Assembly (NCBI GenBank): GCA_026936335.1
Contig: JAPMXV010000012.1
Span: forward strand, 1 to 64,000
Source of the DNA: Mantamonas sphyraenae
Lineage: Eukaryota > CRuMs > Mantamonadidae
Length of the DNA stretch: 64,000 bases
Direction of reading: 5' to 3'
Within the stretch, counting starts at the first letter, position 1. Each line of letters opens with the position of its first letter. Below the pieces are notes generated by a model, which saw nothing but the letters and a program-made list of their open reading frames with translations, had not been told where the DNA came from and did not search any database. Positions 38,791-50,100 of this stretch are shown here, one piece after another. The position numbers and the translations under genes were made by a program.

Positions 38791-39900
38791 CAGTGGTCAC
38801 GGCGACCACACGCGGCACCTTTTCGAGGTTGCCCACAGCCAGGATGGCGCTCTGGGGCGGGTTGATGACGGCGGTAAACTTGCGGATGCCCATCATGCCC
38901 ATGTTGCTGATGGAAACGGTGCCTCCCTGGTACTCGTGTGGCTGCAGGCGACCATCGCGAGCCTTGGCCACCAGCTCCTTGGTCACTTTGGCAATTTGGA
39001 CGGCGCCCTTGCGATCCGCAGCATGCACAATGGGTGTGATGAGTCCCTTGGGCGAGGCAACGGCCATGGACACGTCCACTTGATTGTGCTGGCGTATGGA
39101 GTCGCCCTGCCAGGCCGAGTTGACGACGGGATGGTGGCGCAGTGTCTTGGCCATGCTCATGATCAGCATGTCGTTCATGCTGATCTTGACGTCCTCCTGC
39201 TGCGCATTCCACTTGGAGCGCAGTGCCATCAGAGCGTCCACCTGCACTCGCACTGTCAGATAGAAGTGTGGCGTGTCCCTCTTCGATTCCGTCAACCGCT
39301 TCGCAATCACTTTGCGCACATTGTCGGCCTTGATGTCTGTATACACCTGCTGGCCATGCAGCCTCCTCCTGCGTGAACCTGGCGTCCCTGGCCCGGAGCC
39401 TTCGCCACCACTTCCGCTTCCGCTTCCGCTGCTGTTGCTGCTGCTGCCGATGCCAGCGCCGGTCGACACGGCGTTGCCCTCTCTTTGCGAGGATTCCTTC
39501 CAGTTGCCGCTATCCAGAGCGCTGAGCACGTCCCCCTTCAGCAGCATGCCTTGTTTGCCTGTGCCCTTGATCGACGTCGGATCCATCCCGTGTCGCTGCA
39601 CAAGCATCGCCACAGCAGGCGACAGAAACCCTGGCCGCCATGCCTTTTCACGCCGAAAATTCGCCGCCCAACATGCCCGTTTGCCGTGTCAGCACGCCCT
39701 GTGAATGTGTCCCACTGCCATTTCCACGCCCATAGCCTAGCACTCGTGACTGTGCTGAGCATGCTGCCCACGCACTGTATTCACGATGCCAGCAATGGAG
39801 GTGGAGGCCGGTGCCAAGCACTCACCTGTGTGGCCATCGTCGCCGCGACTTTGTCGACCCCGCGTGCATGCCCTACGCTAGTTGCCCGTCGCGCAAACAT
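38624..39900 (-). CDS. Dihydrolipoamide acyltransferase-type protein without a lipoyl domain
   Basis: Two exons, 39900-39826 and 39643-38624 (182-nt intron GTGAGT..AAAAG, phase 0), 364 residues. Exon 1 is a mitochondrial targeting peptide (MFARRATSVGHARGV..). Exon 2 starts directly with the peripheral-subunit-binding domain (FLSPAVAMLVQRHGMDP..KGTGKQGMLLKGDVL), then a Ser/Gly linker and the trimeric catalytic core (KVIAKRLTESKRDTPHFYL, STVSISNMGMMGI-like strand, LSCDHRVIDGAVGAQF). The catalytic HxxxDG motif is intact. A Glu/Gln insertion of about 12 residues sits before the last strands. No lipoyl domain with its DKA motif appears in either exon. E2 enzymes normally have 1-3 lipoyl domains, so this may be a divergent E3-binding-protein/E2 variant or have an unseen upstream exon. 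The exact 2-oxoacid complex is not resolved. Confidence 0.8.
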
Positions 39901-40057
39901 GTGTCCTCTCGTGCCTTGGGTTCTCTTGCGTGTGTGTATGTATGTGTGTGTGGCGGGTGCTGAGAGAGGCGGGAGAGCGAGAAGGAAACGAGGGTTTCGC
40001 GTGTGTGGGGTTTTGTTTTTTTTTGGGCTGCACTGGCACGTGCCATCTTGCTCTGTC

Positions 40058-40227
40058 TCACTGGATCAGGTTCAGACCCTTGATGATGTCCGGGTTGCGC
40101 AGTGCTCCCTCTTTGTACTCGGACAGGCTGATCTTGCCGTCGCTGTTCTCGTCCATCTCAGCAAACAATCGGTCCACAAAGTCGCTCGCAGACTCGTATT
40201 CCTCGCCAGACATGGTCACCAGCTTGC

Positions 40228-40265
<38 letters not shown>

Positions 40266-41155
40266 GCGTGAGCACGTGCCGTTGCGGTGCGTGCGGTGCC
40301 ACGCTGCCCCTGCCCTCGTACCATGAACGTGAAGAAGCTCTCCATGATCTTGGTCATCTCATCCTTCGAGATGAATCCGTTGCCGTCCAGGTCGTACATG
40401 TTGAAGGTGACTGTGCCAGTGTGTGCGGTGCAAAACGGCGAGCGCGTGTGAGCAAACCTGTGAAAATGGGTTGCCACCCACACAAGAAACCTACACTCCA
40501 GCTTCTCCTCGGCGTCGCCACGCGTCATCACGCTCAGTGCAATGATAAACTCGTTGAAATCGATGGTTCCGTCGCCGTTGTGGTCGAATGCCTTGAACAC
40601 AAGGTCCTGTGTGCAGCGTGTGTGTCAGCCGCCAAAAGTCCAAATCCAAAATCTGGCGGCCCTCCCTTTTTCCGTTTTCGTCACTGGCGCCTCGTCCTAT
40701 GAACACGCATGCGCGTGATTTCACAGCAGCCACCGTTCCGCTGCACACCATCACAACGCTACGCTCGCTGCGTGTCCGGCCCTGTATCCGCTGCCCTTTC
40801 TTGCGCGACCTACCTGAAGGAAGCTATCCACCACGCCGATTTTAGACCTGCCGGGAGTGCTCGTTCCGTGTCAGTTTCATTCCGTCCCAGCGCTTCAGGC
40901 TGACGCTCCACGATCACGTGCCACTGCATCCATGTCTGCATGTGCTTCTTTGTGCAAGTGGCGTTCATCTCCAGCTGCCTGCTACCCTACGACGTACATG
41001 GTCTCGCGGAACTGCTCCTCCCCGATGAAGCCGTCCTCAGCATCAAGCTGGAACTGCTTGTGGATGGCCTTGAGCTCACTCTGGTCGTAGTGTGTTTGCT
41101 CCACCAGGCTCTCCACGTCCTCCTTCTTCAATCCCGACGATTTGCTGTTGCCCAT
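40058..41155 (-). CDS. Neuronal-calcium-sensor-like EF-hand protein A
   Basis: Five exons: 41155-40998, 40847-40814, 40606-40495, 40410-40322 and 40228-40058, giving 187 residues. The N-terminus MGNSKSSG is an N-myristoylation signal. EF-hand loops are FDHNGDGTIDFNEF, YDLDGNGFISKDEM and MDENSDGKISLSEY, and the first, cryptic hand is degenerate as is usual for the family. Family hallmarks are ALSVMTRGDAEEKLE and the C-terminal NPDIIKGLNLIQ. NCS proteins switch membrane binding with calcium and regulate kinases, channels or receptors. The second exon is only 34 nt. Intron 4 is mostly a TG microsatellite. It has a tandem paralogue 291 bp upstream on the same strand. Confidence 0.9.
40231..40264. 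repeat. TG microsatellite in an NCS intron
   Basis: Seventeen TG units (plus strand) that form the 3' polypyrimidine side of intron 4 of calcium-sensor gene A, ending directly at its acceptor. Length changes here could affect splicing. Confidence 0.95.
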
Positions 41156-41446
41156 TTGGCTGTTGGCGAGTGGTTTGTGTGGCCTCGTCCACGCAAGCCC
41201 ATCAGATGATGGACGCCATCCTCACCCACGACACTGACAATGAGACAATGAGTGTTCAGAGTGCTCCAAGTGTTGCAGAGTGCAGAGACCACATGGCATG
41301 GCATCTGCCCCCTAAAACGACACGCGGGACCAAATGGACTCTAGTAATACTCCAGAGTGCATTGCTTCACTGTCTCGGTTTCGCCTCTCCCACGCTGCCA
41401 CACTCCCAAACATCCCAATGTCTCCTCCTCCAACCATGCACGCCAT

Positions 41447-42172
41447 CTAGTTGAACAACTTCAGCCCCTCAACAATGTCCGGGTTGTTCAAGCTCCCTTC
41501 GCGGTACTCGTCAAAGCTGATCATGCCGTCAGTGTTTACGTCAAACTCGTTAAACACGTGATCCACAAACGACTCTGCGTTGCCAAACTCCTTGCCGCTG
41601 GCCAGTTTGAACGAGCCCACGAGCTTTGCAAACGAGCGAAAGATCGAGCCCAGCTCGTCCTTGGTGATGAATCCATTGCCGTCCAGGTCATACATGTTGA
41701 ATGCAACTACGCCACCATGCCAACAAACGATGCGAGTTGGTGTGCCCCTGCGTCAGCTGTGTGCGCCAATCTCGCGGCACCAAACGGCCGACGATTCCGC
41801 CCCGGCGTTCCGCACCCTCTCTTTTCGCCTCTGCTTACGCCTCGCCCATGGCACGCCTCCACACCACTTACAACGAAGCTTCTCGTCCGCTTCTCCACGC
41901 ATAATTACGCTCAGCGCAATCAGAAACTCGGAAAATTGGATCACATTGTCGTTGTTGGTGTCAAAGGCCCGAAACACTACGTCCTGAAGCAGCTCGTCCT
42001 TCACTCCTAGCTCCACCATTGTCCCACTAAAATCGTCTCTGTTCAGATGGCCCTCTGGTGCGTCCACCAGGAATTGCTTGTGGATGGCCAGCAGCTCGTC
42101 CGCGTCAAAGTGTGTGCACGCCTGAAGCTTCACCACATCCTCGCTGCTCAATTTGCTTTCATCGTTCCCCAT
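41447..42172 (-). CDS. Neuronal-calcium-sensor-like EF-hand protein B
   Basis: Two exons, 42172-41872 and 41706-41447 (165-nt intron GTAAGT..GTAG, phase 1), 186 residues. MGNDESKL is an N-myristoylation signal. EF-hand loops are FDTNNDNVIQFSEF, YDLDGNGFITKDEL and FDVNTDGMISFDEY. ALSVIMRGEADEKLR and NPDIVEGLKLF are the family hallmarks. The first loop has Asn where position 5 is often Asp/Gly-rich but still looks able to bind. Its single intron lies at the same codon and phase as intron 3 of paralogue A (KLR/KLE then Phe), so it is ancestral; A has three further introns. Calcium-dependent membrane association is expected. Confidence 0.9.
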
Positions 42173-42388
42173 GTTGTCCTCTCTCTCTGTCTCTGTCTCT
42201 CTGCCCTAACTATCAAACTCTGGCGTCAACCACACTCACTCGAGAGTCCTTGTTTCCACCGGCGCCACTCGTCCCACACTGTGCAAAGTGCTTGCATTGT
42301 TCATGGCAGGTTCTCTCACACACACACTCTCTCTTTCTCCAAGGCTGCGCTGGCCCAACACAGGCCCCGCTTTGCCGTTGCCATTGCT

Positions 42389-43588
42389 TTAGAGGTCGTA
42401 ATCGTCGGCCGGGTCGTTGTACCCGCCAAAGTCGTAGCCATCTTCGCCGCGAGAGGGCAGGGCGTTCTCGTCAGCGGGCACCTCGGCGTCAAAGTACGTC
42501 TCCATGATCTTGAGCGCCTTCTCGTAGATGTCATGGTTCTCGTGCTCCTGCAGCTGGTCGATACGCTCGTCGCCGTCAAAGTCCTCAATGATCTCAACGT
42601 ACTCGTTCACGCCTCCATGCTCCATCGCCTCCACCTTGCCCACATACAGGATCTTCTCCAGTCCCTCCAGTGCCACCGTCAGGATGCGAGCGTCGTGCAC
42701 AGTAAGCAGGTCCACCATGGGCTGGATAACGCCGTAGCTCACCAACTTCTTGATCTGCTCGTTCGTGCCACCCGATGCTGCGTTGGAGATGGCCCATGCC
42801 GCTTCCTTGCGCACATCAAACTCGGCCTTGTTCAGCGTGTCGATGAGCAGCGGCACAATGTCCGAGTCCAGAACCATCTGGATTTGGCTCTTGTTGCCGG
42901 CCGTGATGTTCGACACAGCCCAGCAGGCCTCCTTGCGGATGCCCTTGCGTGTCGAGTTCATCAAATGCGCCAGACCGTCCAGCACGTTGTGCATCATCAC
43001 CTCCTGCGTCTGCGTGTCGTCGCCCGTCACGATGTTGCCCACCGTGCGCAGCGCAGGCGTCTGGATCGAGACGTTGCGGTGCGACAGCATGTCCACCACA
43101 CGGCCTGCCACATTGGCGTCCAACACCGCCTGGATTTTGTCGTTCGGTCCGTCGCTCAGGTACGACAGAGCCCACAGTGCGTCAGCAATCACCTCGTCGT
43201 CGTCCGTCCAGATCAGCGTGAACAGCGTCGGCAGAGCCTGCGACACAATCTCAAAGTTGGGCTGCGGCTTGCCACGGCAAAAGTTGCTCAGCGTCCACGT
43301 GGCGTTGCGCACCAGCGACTGACGCGTGTTATCGATGTCGTCCAGCGTGCCCAGGAGCAGAGGCAGTGCATTCTTGCTCAGCACGTAGTCACGGCACTGC
43401 CACGAGTCGCCTGCAATGTTGCCCAGCGCCCAGATGGCCTGCTCGCGCACGTCGTCCGAGTCCGACTCCAGCAGCGGGATGAACGCGTCCACAGCGCCCT
43501 CGTCCACGACTTCGCGCGTCTGGTCCGACGTACCCGACGCAATGTTTGTCAGGGCCCATGCGCACTCAAACTGGAATATGAATGTGAA

Positions 43589-43619
<31 letters not shown>

Positions 43620-44493
43620 CCAGCAGGCGTTAGTTTCCGCTCCTGCTGATTCCCGCCCATGCACATCCCCCCCTGCAGCCCATGCCACACCCGACAATCC
43701 TGTCCCCACACGCTTGCGCACTCTCTCTCGCTAGTAGCCCTTCCACACACGCGTTGCCGTCCCGTGCACACGACGCCACGCACGCGTCGGCGCACAGGTG
43801 AGCGATCCGTGATCAGGAAATCGCGAAAAAAAGCTCAGCACCACACGTCCGCCTTGTCGCTCTGCTCGCTTACCTGAAGCTGAACGTCCTTTGCGTGACG
43901 CAAAAGGTCCACCAGGTGCGGCACAACACCGCACTTGATCACCGCGTCGATCGGCGGGCTCTTTTCAATGGACAGCAGGCGTCGGAACTGCTGCACGCTT
44001 TCAAGCTGCTGCTGCGGATCCGTGCTCTCAACTCCCAGCACAAGCATCTCGATGTTGTCCAGCTCTGCACGTCCAGTCCGACACCACCGTCACCGCACAC
44101 CACGTGCGCACGCACAACACACACACAGCCAAGCGCAATCGTTCCCAACACGTGTGAGCGGAAACCAAGCACCTGTGGCGTACAAAAATTTCCACGCGCC
44201 TTTTTCCAACGGCCACTCTGCACCCTCGCTCATCATCCCCCATGGAACTCCTGCCACCGTGCACACTGCCTACACCCTACTCGCAACTCACTCTCACGGA
44301 TCTCCGAGTCCAACGCCTTGTAGTCCTGCTTCTTGGTGATCTCACGGCGGCGCTTCGTCAGGAGCTGGTCGCGCTTCTGCTTGCGGATGCTCTGCGTCTC
44401 ATTTTCGCGGTCGCGGCGTGCCGAGTTGGCATCCAGTGCCGACTTGTATTTGTCCCTGCGACGCTGCAGACGGGGGTTCATATCTTCGCTCAT
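42389..44493 (-). CDS. KPNA: Importin alpha (karyopherin alpha)
   Basis: Three exons: 44493-44292, 44064-43874 and 43570-42389 (introns of 227 and 303 nt, phases 1 and 0), 524 residues. It is the nuclear import adaptor that binds classical NLS cargo and importin beta. Exon 1 encodes the importin-beta-binding domain ([33 protein letters not shown]). Exons 2-3 encode ten armadillo repeats with the Trp/Asn NLS-binding arrays ([68 protein letters not shown]). The C-terminus holds an acidic CAS/exportin-binding tail. Length equals the family norm. Confidence 0.97.
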
Positions 44494-44606
44494 GATGATT
44501 GGTGATGGGTGTGGTTTTGTGGAAATTCCGTTGTTTTGGCTGCGCGCCCAGCTGTTTCCCCATCCCATCCCACACGCCACAAATCTCTTCCGACACTTTT
44601 CCCCGT

Positions 44607-44963
44607 TCAAAAAAACACAGCCTGCTGCGGCTTCTTCTTCTTTTTGCTCTTCTTCTTGTCTCCCGAGCTGCTGCTGCTGCTCTGGCTGCTGTTGGACGAC
44701 GAGTTGCTGTTGCTGCTGCTGCTCGATGACGTCTCTTCCCACTCGGGGAAGCACTCGCTCACAGAGCTCTTGCTGTGCTTGCTGTCGATGTGCTCCTGCA
44801 GCACGTTCTTGTTCACTGTGCACAGAAACGTCTGGCGGCACACGCTGCACTGCACATTCTCCGCCGCCTTGTTTGCTTCCAGCTGCGACTTGCCACCCGC
44901 TGCCTTGGACGCCTTGGCCAGATTCCTCTCACGCTTTTGGGCAGATCGGTTTCCGTTTCCCAT
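44607..44963 (-). CDS. ZNF706: ZNF706/SERF-like small zinc-finger protein
   Basis: Intronless, 118 residues. The N-terminus MGNGNRSAQKRERNLAKAS is basic and SERF-like, followed by a single C2H2 finger QCSVCRQTFLCTVNKNVLQEH..SKH (Cys-x2-Cys, then His-x4-5-His). This is the ZNF706 layout (76 residues in human), here extended by a Ser/Asn-rich segment and a KKKSKKKKK tail ending QQAVFF. ZNF706 is a small nuclear protein with poorly defined, possibly translational or aggregation-modifying, function. The start is 113 bp upstream of the importin-alpha start on the same strand side. Confidence 0.8.
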   Translation of the reverse strand: MGNGNRSAQKRERNLAKASKAAGGKSQLEANKAAENVQCSVCRQTFLCTVNKNVLQEHIDSKHSKSSVSECFPEWEETSSSSSSNSNSSSNSSQSSSSSSGDKKKSKKKKKPQQAVFF

Positions 44964-45395
44964 GATTTCTTGTTTGCTTGCCTTTGCTGTGGGTTGCCCA
45001 CACGTACGCCCTCGCCGCGTCAGCCACTCTTGCCCAGCTTCTCATGCAGGCCACCTACCCTGCCCTTCTCTCGGACATCTGACCTGTCCAAGCCCCCATG
45101 CACACCGTCCCCACCTTCTCCCATCACACTTCCCACCCTTGTGCACGCCAATGCAACCCCTCGTGCTCCTGAGCACTCCATCTGGCCTCCGTTCCCGTTT
45201 GCTGCGAATGCCCAACAGCCACATCACACCCCTTTCTCCTCTTTTGCCTCTGCGTACGTCGACGCACACACACACACGCATGCAAGTGTCCAAGTCACAC
45301 ACAGCCCAACCCTCTTGCACGCTTGTTTCCACTTCTCACCTTGCACGATTGGCCGCTGTGGCGCAGACAACGCTTCCCCTTCTCTGCTGCCGCCC
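44964..45395. promoter_or_regulatory. Divergent intergenic region
   Basis: 432 bp between the ZNF706-like gene (minus) and the GRAM/PH gene (plus). It is C/T-rich on the plus strand with ACACACACAC near 45268, and no domain-like ORF was found. It is the widest gene-free gap right of 5 kb and probably holds both promoters. A short non-coding 5' exon of the GRAM/PH gene cannot be excluded. Confidence 0.45.
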
Positions 45396-47055
45396 ATGGA
45401 CAAGCTCCCCGACGACGTGGTCGAACTCAAGCGCATGGTCCTCGACCTGCAAGAGGAGCAGGCGTCCCTGCGCACAAAGGCCACCCGTGCCCAGCGCCAA
45501 GTGGACATCCTCCAAGCCGATCGGCAGGTGCGTTGCTTTCTGGTCCCTCCCATACCGCTCCACGTCTCCCACGTAGCCAGCCCGCCGTGCCATGAGCCCC
45601 GTATGTATTATGCTCACCCTGCGTATCCCTGATTGCGTGTCCACAGGTGCTTGTGAACGAGGTGGAGGCGCTGAAAGACGGCAGTCCCGAGGTGAGTTTT
45701 GCCAGCAAGCACGCAGAAATCTTGCCCCGCTCCCACAAACACTCACACACGCTTGGTGCAGGTCAAGGAAATGCTCGTGGACCTGCAAACAGAGATGGAG
45801 ATGCTGGGCAAGGAGCGCGACGAGCTGCGCGCGCGTCTCACACACCTCGAGGGCCGCAGCAAGAAGGAACAGGCTGCCGACGCAAAGCTGATCGCAAAGT
45901 TTGGCCTGCCCGATGACGAGTTTATCATCGAACGTACGTCCTCTTCAAGCACGCCTCCCGCTCCCACTCGCCCCCTTGCTGCCCGTCGCCATTATTTGCC
46001 CGCCTGTGGATCGCCCCCTGGTCCCGTATCGGCGTTGTTTGCGTGACCAAGCTCCACCGCCGCCCTCTCACACACGATTTTTGCTCCCGACGCCCCGTCC
46101 CACAGGCTTCACCTGCTCCAACGCAAAGTTCCTCCGTGGCTTCATCTACGTCACTCCCAACCACATTTGCTTCGACACCCTGCCCTTCATGCCAGGAAAC
46201 AATGCTCTTATGTTTAAGCGTTCCAACTGCGAGTACTCCCCCGTACGTCCTCCATGTGTCCTTGTCCCATCTCACCACCCTTGTCTCTGTCCTTTGCGTC
46301 CACCACTCACGCCTGTTGCTACCCTCTGTGCAGACGAAAACAGGGGGCATCCTCGACAACGGCCTCGTCATCACACACAACGGCAAGGTATGCGGTATTC
46401 CCATGCCCCCCCAAACCCTCTTTGCAAACCCTACCCCGTGCTTTTGCATCCATACATGCACAGTTCGCTTACGCGCTGGGTCCGTTCCCCGCCGCATCGA
46501 CCTCTCCACGCACAGACACACCAGTTTAACAATTTTCTCAACCGCAGCAACGCCCTGGACGTGCTCCTGGGCAGAGACGGCGACGAAGAGGGAGAAGACA
46601 GCATGGACGACTCGCCAGGCTCTCCGGGCAACTCGTCGTCGTCCTCCTCCTCCTCGTCCTCGGCCTCCGATTTCGTCGACCAGATAAGCAGCACCAGCGA
46701 CTCTGCGCCAAGTCACCCAAGTCTGACCAAAGGGGCATCCCGGCGTGGCTTTGAGCCAGACGAAGACGGTATCATCATCAAAGGGTTCATTCTCAAGCAG
46801 GGACACAAAGTCAAGAGCTGGAAGCGCCGCTGGACGGTCGTCAAGCCGGGCATCCTGTACTACTTCAAAGACAAGAGCGACCTTATGCCCGCGGGCACCG
46901 TCGAACTCGATCCGTCCACCACAGTCACGGAAGTCAAGGAGAAGAAGCCCAACGCCTTTCGTGTGGAGAACGAATCCAACTTTCTGGTCATCAGCGCTGA
47001 AGACGAGCGCACCATGCGTCGCTGGATGTCCGCCATCGAGTTTTGCTGCGAGTAG
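45396..47055 (+). CDS. Coiled-coil, GRAM and PH domain protein
   Basis: Six exons: 45396-45527, 45647-45691, 45762-45933, 46106-46242, 46334-46387 and 46516-47055, giving 359 residues. Exons 1-3 form a coiled coil (VVELKRMVLDLQEEQASLRT, VKEMLVDLQTEMEMLGKERDELRARLTHLE). Exons 3-6 form a GRAM domain (KFGLPDDEFIIERFTCSNAK, LRGFIYVTPNHICFDTLPF, GILDNGLVITHNGK). After a Ser/Asp-rich linker comes a PH domain (GFILKQGHKVKSWKRRWTVV..GILYYFKDKSDL..DERTMRRWMSAIEFC) ending at the stop. GRAM and PH both bind phosphoinositides, so membrane recruitment is inferred. All five joins keep the frame. No orthologue was named. Confidence 0.85.
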
Positions 47056-47163
47056 GCAACACGACACGCGACACGAAACACACACACACACACACACTGC
47101 AATGAACAGCACCCCCCGCACGCACACCCACCCCAACCCACCGCCATCCCCCAAACCGCCAGC

Positions 47164-50100
47164 ATGGACATTGACGAGGCAAAGCCCACGCCGGTTCGGT
47201 CGTTGGTGGACACAGAAGCAGCAGAAGGAGAGGAGGAGGAAGAGGACCACACACAGACGGCGTCACGCAAGCGCAAGCTTGACGACCAGCAAGACGGCGA
47301 CAGGCCCGCCGACGACGACGATGACGACGACGAAGATGACGATGACGTCGACGATACCTTGGATGGCTTTGTGGCCAACGACGACGACGACGACGCCTCG
47401 GACAACGAAGACGGCGCAGACAGCGATGACGACGACGACGAGGCATTGGTTGTCAGCAAGCGCAAGCGCAGAAAGACGGCCCTTGAGGATGAGGACGACC
47501 CTGTGCCAGGCCGCAGCACCACCTCATCCTCCTCTTCATCATCATCATCATCCTCATCCTCATCCTCCTCTTCATCTTCCTCCTCCTCCTCCTCCAGCGC
47601 CCTCGACTTTGACGACGGCCGCCGTGCAGGCTCGGGTGGACAGCGGCTGCGCAAGAAAGGCGACGCCGTGGAGGAGCAAGACAGCACATACACATCCGCC
47701 AGTGCCTCGCAACGCGATGGCTCGGCCTCGGCCTCGGCTTCCAGCAAACGTGAGTGTGTGTTCCCTTGCGCCCTCAGGCCCTGTACGCCCAGACGCACAT
47801 GCGCGCGCCATCCCTGCGTCAACCCCGATCACGTCCCTCGTTCCGCCCTCCCGCACCCGTCCTCCCGGCCACACTTCCATCCCTGCACCAATGCATGTTC
47901 CATCCAATCCACTCCCGTGCATGTCATGCCCAAGTTGCAGCCGCCCCTCCCACCGCCCCTGTGTCGTGTGTGTTCGTCCACATCTCTCTCGAGGCAACGC
48001 CGCGTGCCCTCTCTCCCCGCTCACAACGCTGTTCCCTGCCCCTGCTGGCTGTCCCCGTTCCCCTGCCACCCGCACAGCCTCCCGCACAGTGGATCAGTCC
48101 CTGTTTGGCGACGACGACGACGAAGACGACGACCTGGCCAACTTTATTGTGGACGACGAAGGCGACGACGAGGACGGAGGCGGCTACCAACGCCGCGGCA
48201 CCTCCTCCTCCTCCTCTTCCTCCTCGGGTGCCGGCCTCGACGACGACGACAACATGTACGACGGTCTCCTCGGTGGTCAGAGCATGTTTGGCGACTATTC
48301 GGCCTATCTCCAGCTCAGCAGACAGGCGGAGAAGGAGGCTGCTGCAGAGGCTGCCGGCGCCATGGACGTCGAAAGCAGCGGCGCTGCCTCGTCCTCGTCC
48401 CAGGCAGGCTTGGGCGGCCTTGGACAGTACGACAGCATGGAGAGTGCAGAGGAACGTGCGCTGAACCTGGAGCGCAAGAAGCTTCAGTTGCTGCGCAAGC
48501 AGTACGAGCCGTCGCTCCTGGAGCAGCAGATGATGACCGAGGAGGACCACGAAATCCGGGCCAAGGATTTGCCCGAACGGTACCAACTGGCCATGCGTGA
48601 CCTGGACATGCAGCTGCCTCTGGACTCGGATCCTGATTTCATGCAAGAGGCGGCATGGGTGTTTGCCCGCTTTGCCGACGAAAACAACGAGGCCGCTCGC
48701 TTCAGCACAGGCCAGCAGACCAAGCGATTGCCAGAGCTGCCGCCCTCCATGGAGGATCCCAAGTATGCAGAGATGATGACTGCGGCCACAACGGTCCTCA
48801 AGTACCTTCACGTGGAGAATTTTGAGCTCACCTTTGTTGCCCAGTACCGCCGCGAGTACTGGGAGCACGTGTTCAGCGCAGAAGAGTTGTGGGAACTCCA
48901 GCGCCTGGACTACCACTGGCTGGTCTTGCAGAAGCAAAAGATGCAATTGCAGGACCGCTTCGAGCGCTTCATCGAAGATCCCTCCGAGCGGGCAGCCTAC
49001 CAGGTGCGCCTCAAGTACGCCGACACGGAGGAGCTGGTGGCCGACGTGGCTGCTGGCTTCCAGCTGCACTATGACCAGGAGATCCTTGCGGCGCGAGCCG
49101 AGGACGGTCTGAAGCGCATGACGTCGCACAACACAAAGTACATCCGTGCCAAGCAGTCGCGCGCCGCCATGATGAACGCAGAGTATTTGATGAGTGCCGA
49201 GCACCTGGTGGCGAGTGTCATGGACACCGACGTGGTGGAACGGCCGGCAGACCCGCAGCAGATGCCCCTGGAGTTTGCGGCCGAGTATGCAAAGGACGGC
49301 CAAGAGGCCACCGATGCGCTGGAAGCCAGCAAGCTGGTGGCAGCCAAGGAGATTTCGGTCAACTCGAGCATGTGTGCGGAGATCCGGGCCACGTACAGGC
49401 AACGTGCGACCATGGCCTCGGAGCCCACGGCAAAGGGGTTGGAAATCATCAACAGTGTGCATCCGTACTACAACGTGTGCCATCTGGTGAACAAGCCCGT
49501 GGCCGAGGTGGGCAATGAGCAGTACTTGCTGCTGCTCAAGGGCCAGGCCGACGGTTTGCTCAAGGTCACCATGGGTTTGCCCCTGGAAGTGCGCCAGCAG
49601 ATGCGCGACAACCTGCTCGTGCACTACAAGAGCACCAGCACCAACCAGTACGCCAGTGCGTGGAACCAGGTGCGTGAGGACATCCTGGATCAGGCCTTGG
49701 GATATGTGCTTGCCACTCTGCACAAGGAGCTGGGCACACACATGATGCGTCGTGCCAGCCAGCACGTGCTCACCCAGTACAGCAAGCGACTGGACTCTAT
49801 GCTCAGCCGCAATGCCTTTGTGTCGCCCAGCCGTGCGGGCGAGCAAGACAAGCGCAACAAGGTCGTGGCAATCTGTGTGCCTGAGGACGCGGGTTTCGAG
49901 GCCGCCAGCTACGCCGTGGCTCTGTCGCGCGAGGGCGAACTCATTGACTATGTGACCCTGACTGCGTTGCATATGGGAGGCAAACGAGGCAGCACACGGC
50001 GCCAGGAGGACCTCAATACGCTGGGGGCGTTTGTCAAGCGTGTGATGCCCGAGCTGGTGGTGATCGGCGCCAGCAGCGTGATGGCACGTCGTGTGTTGGG

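Noticed and set aside
42047-43633. 528-codon plus-strand frame opposite importin alpha
   Set aside because: Shadow frame; the armadillo repeats on the minus strand are unmistakable.
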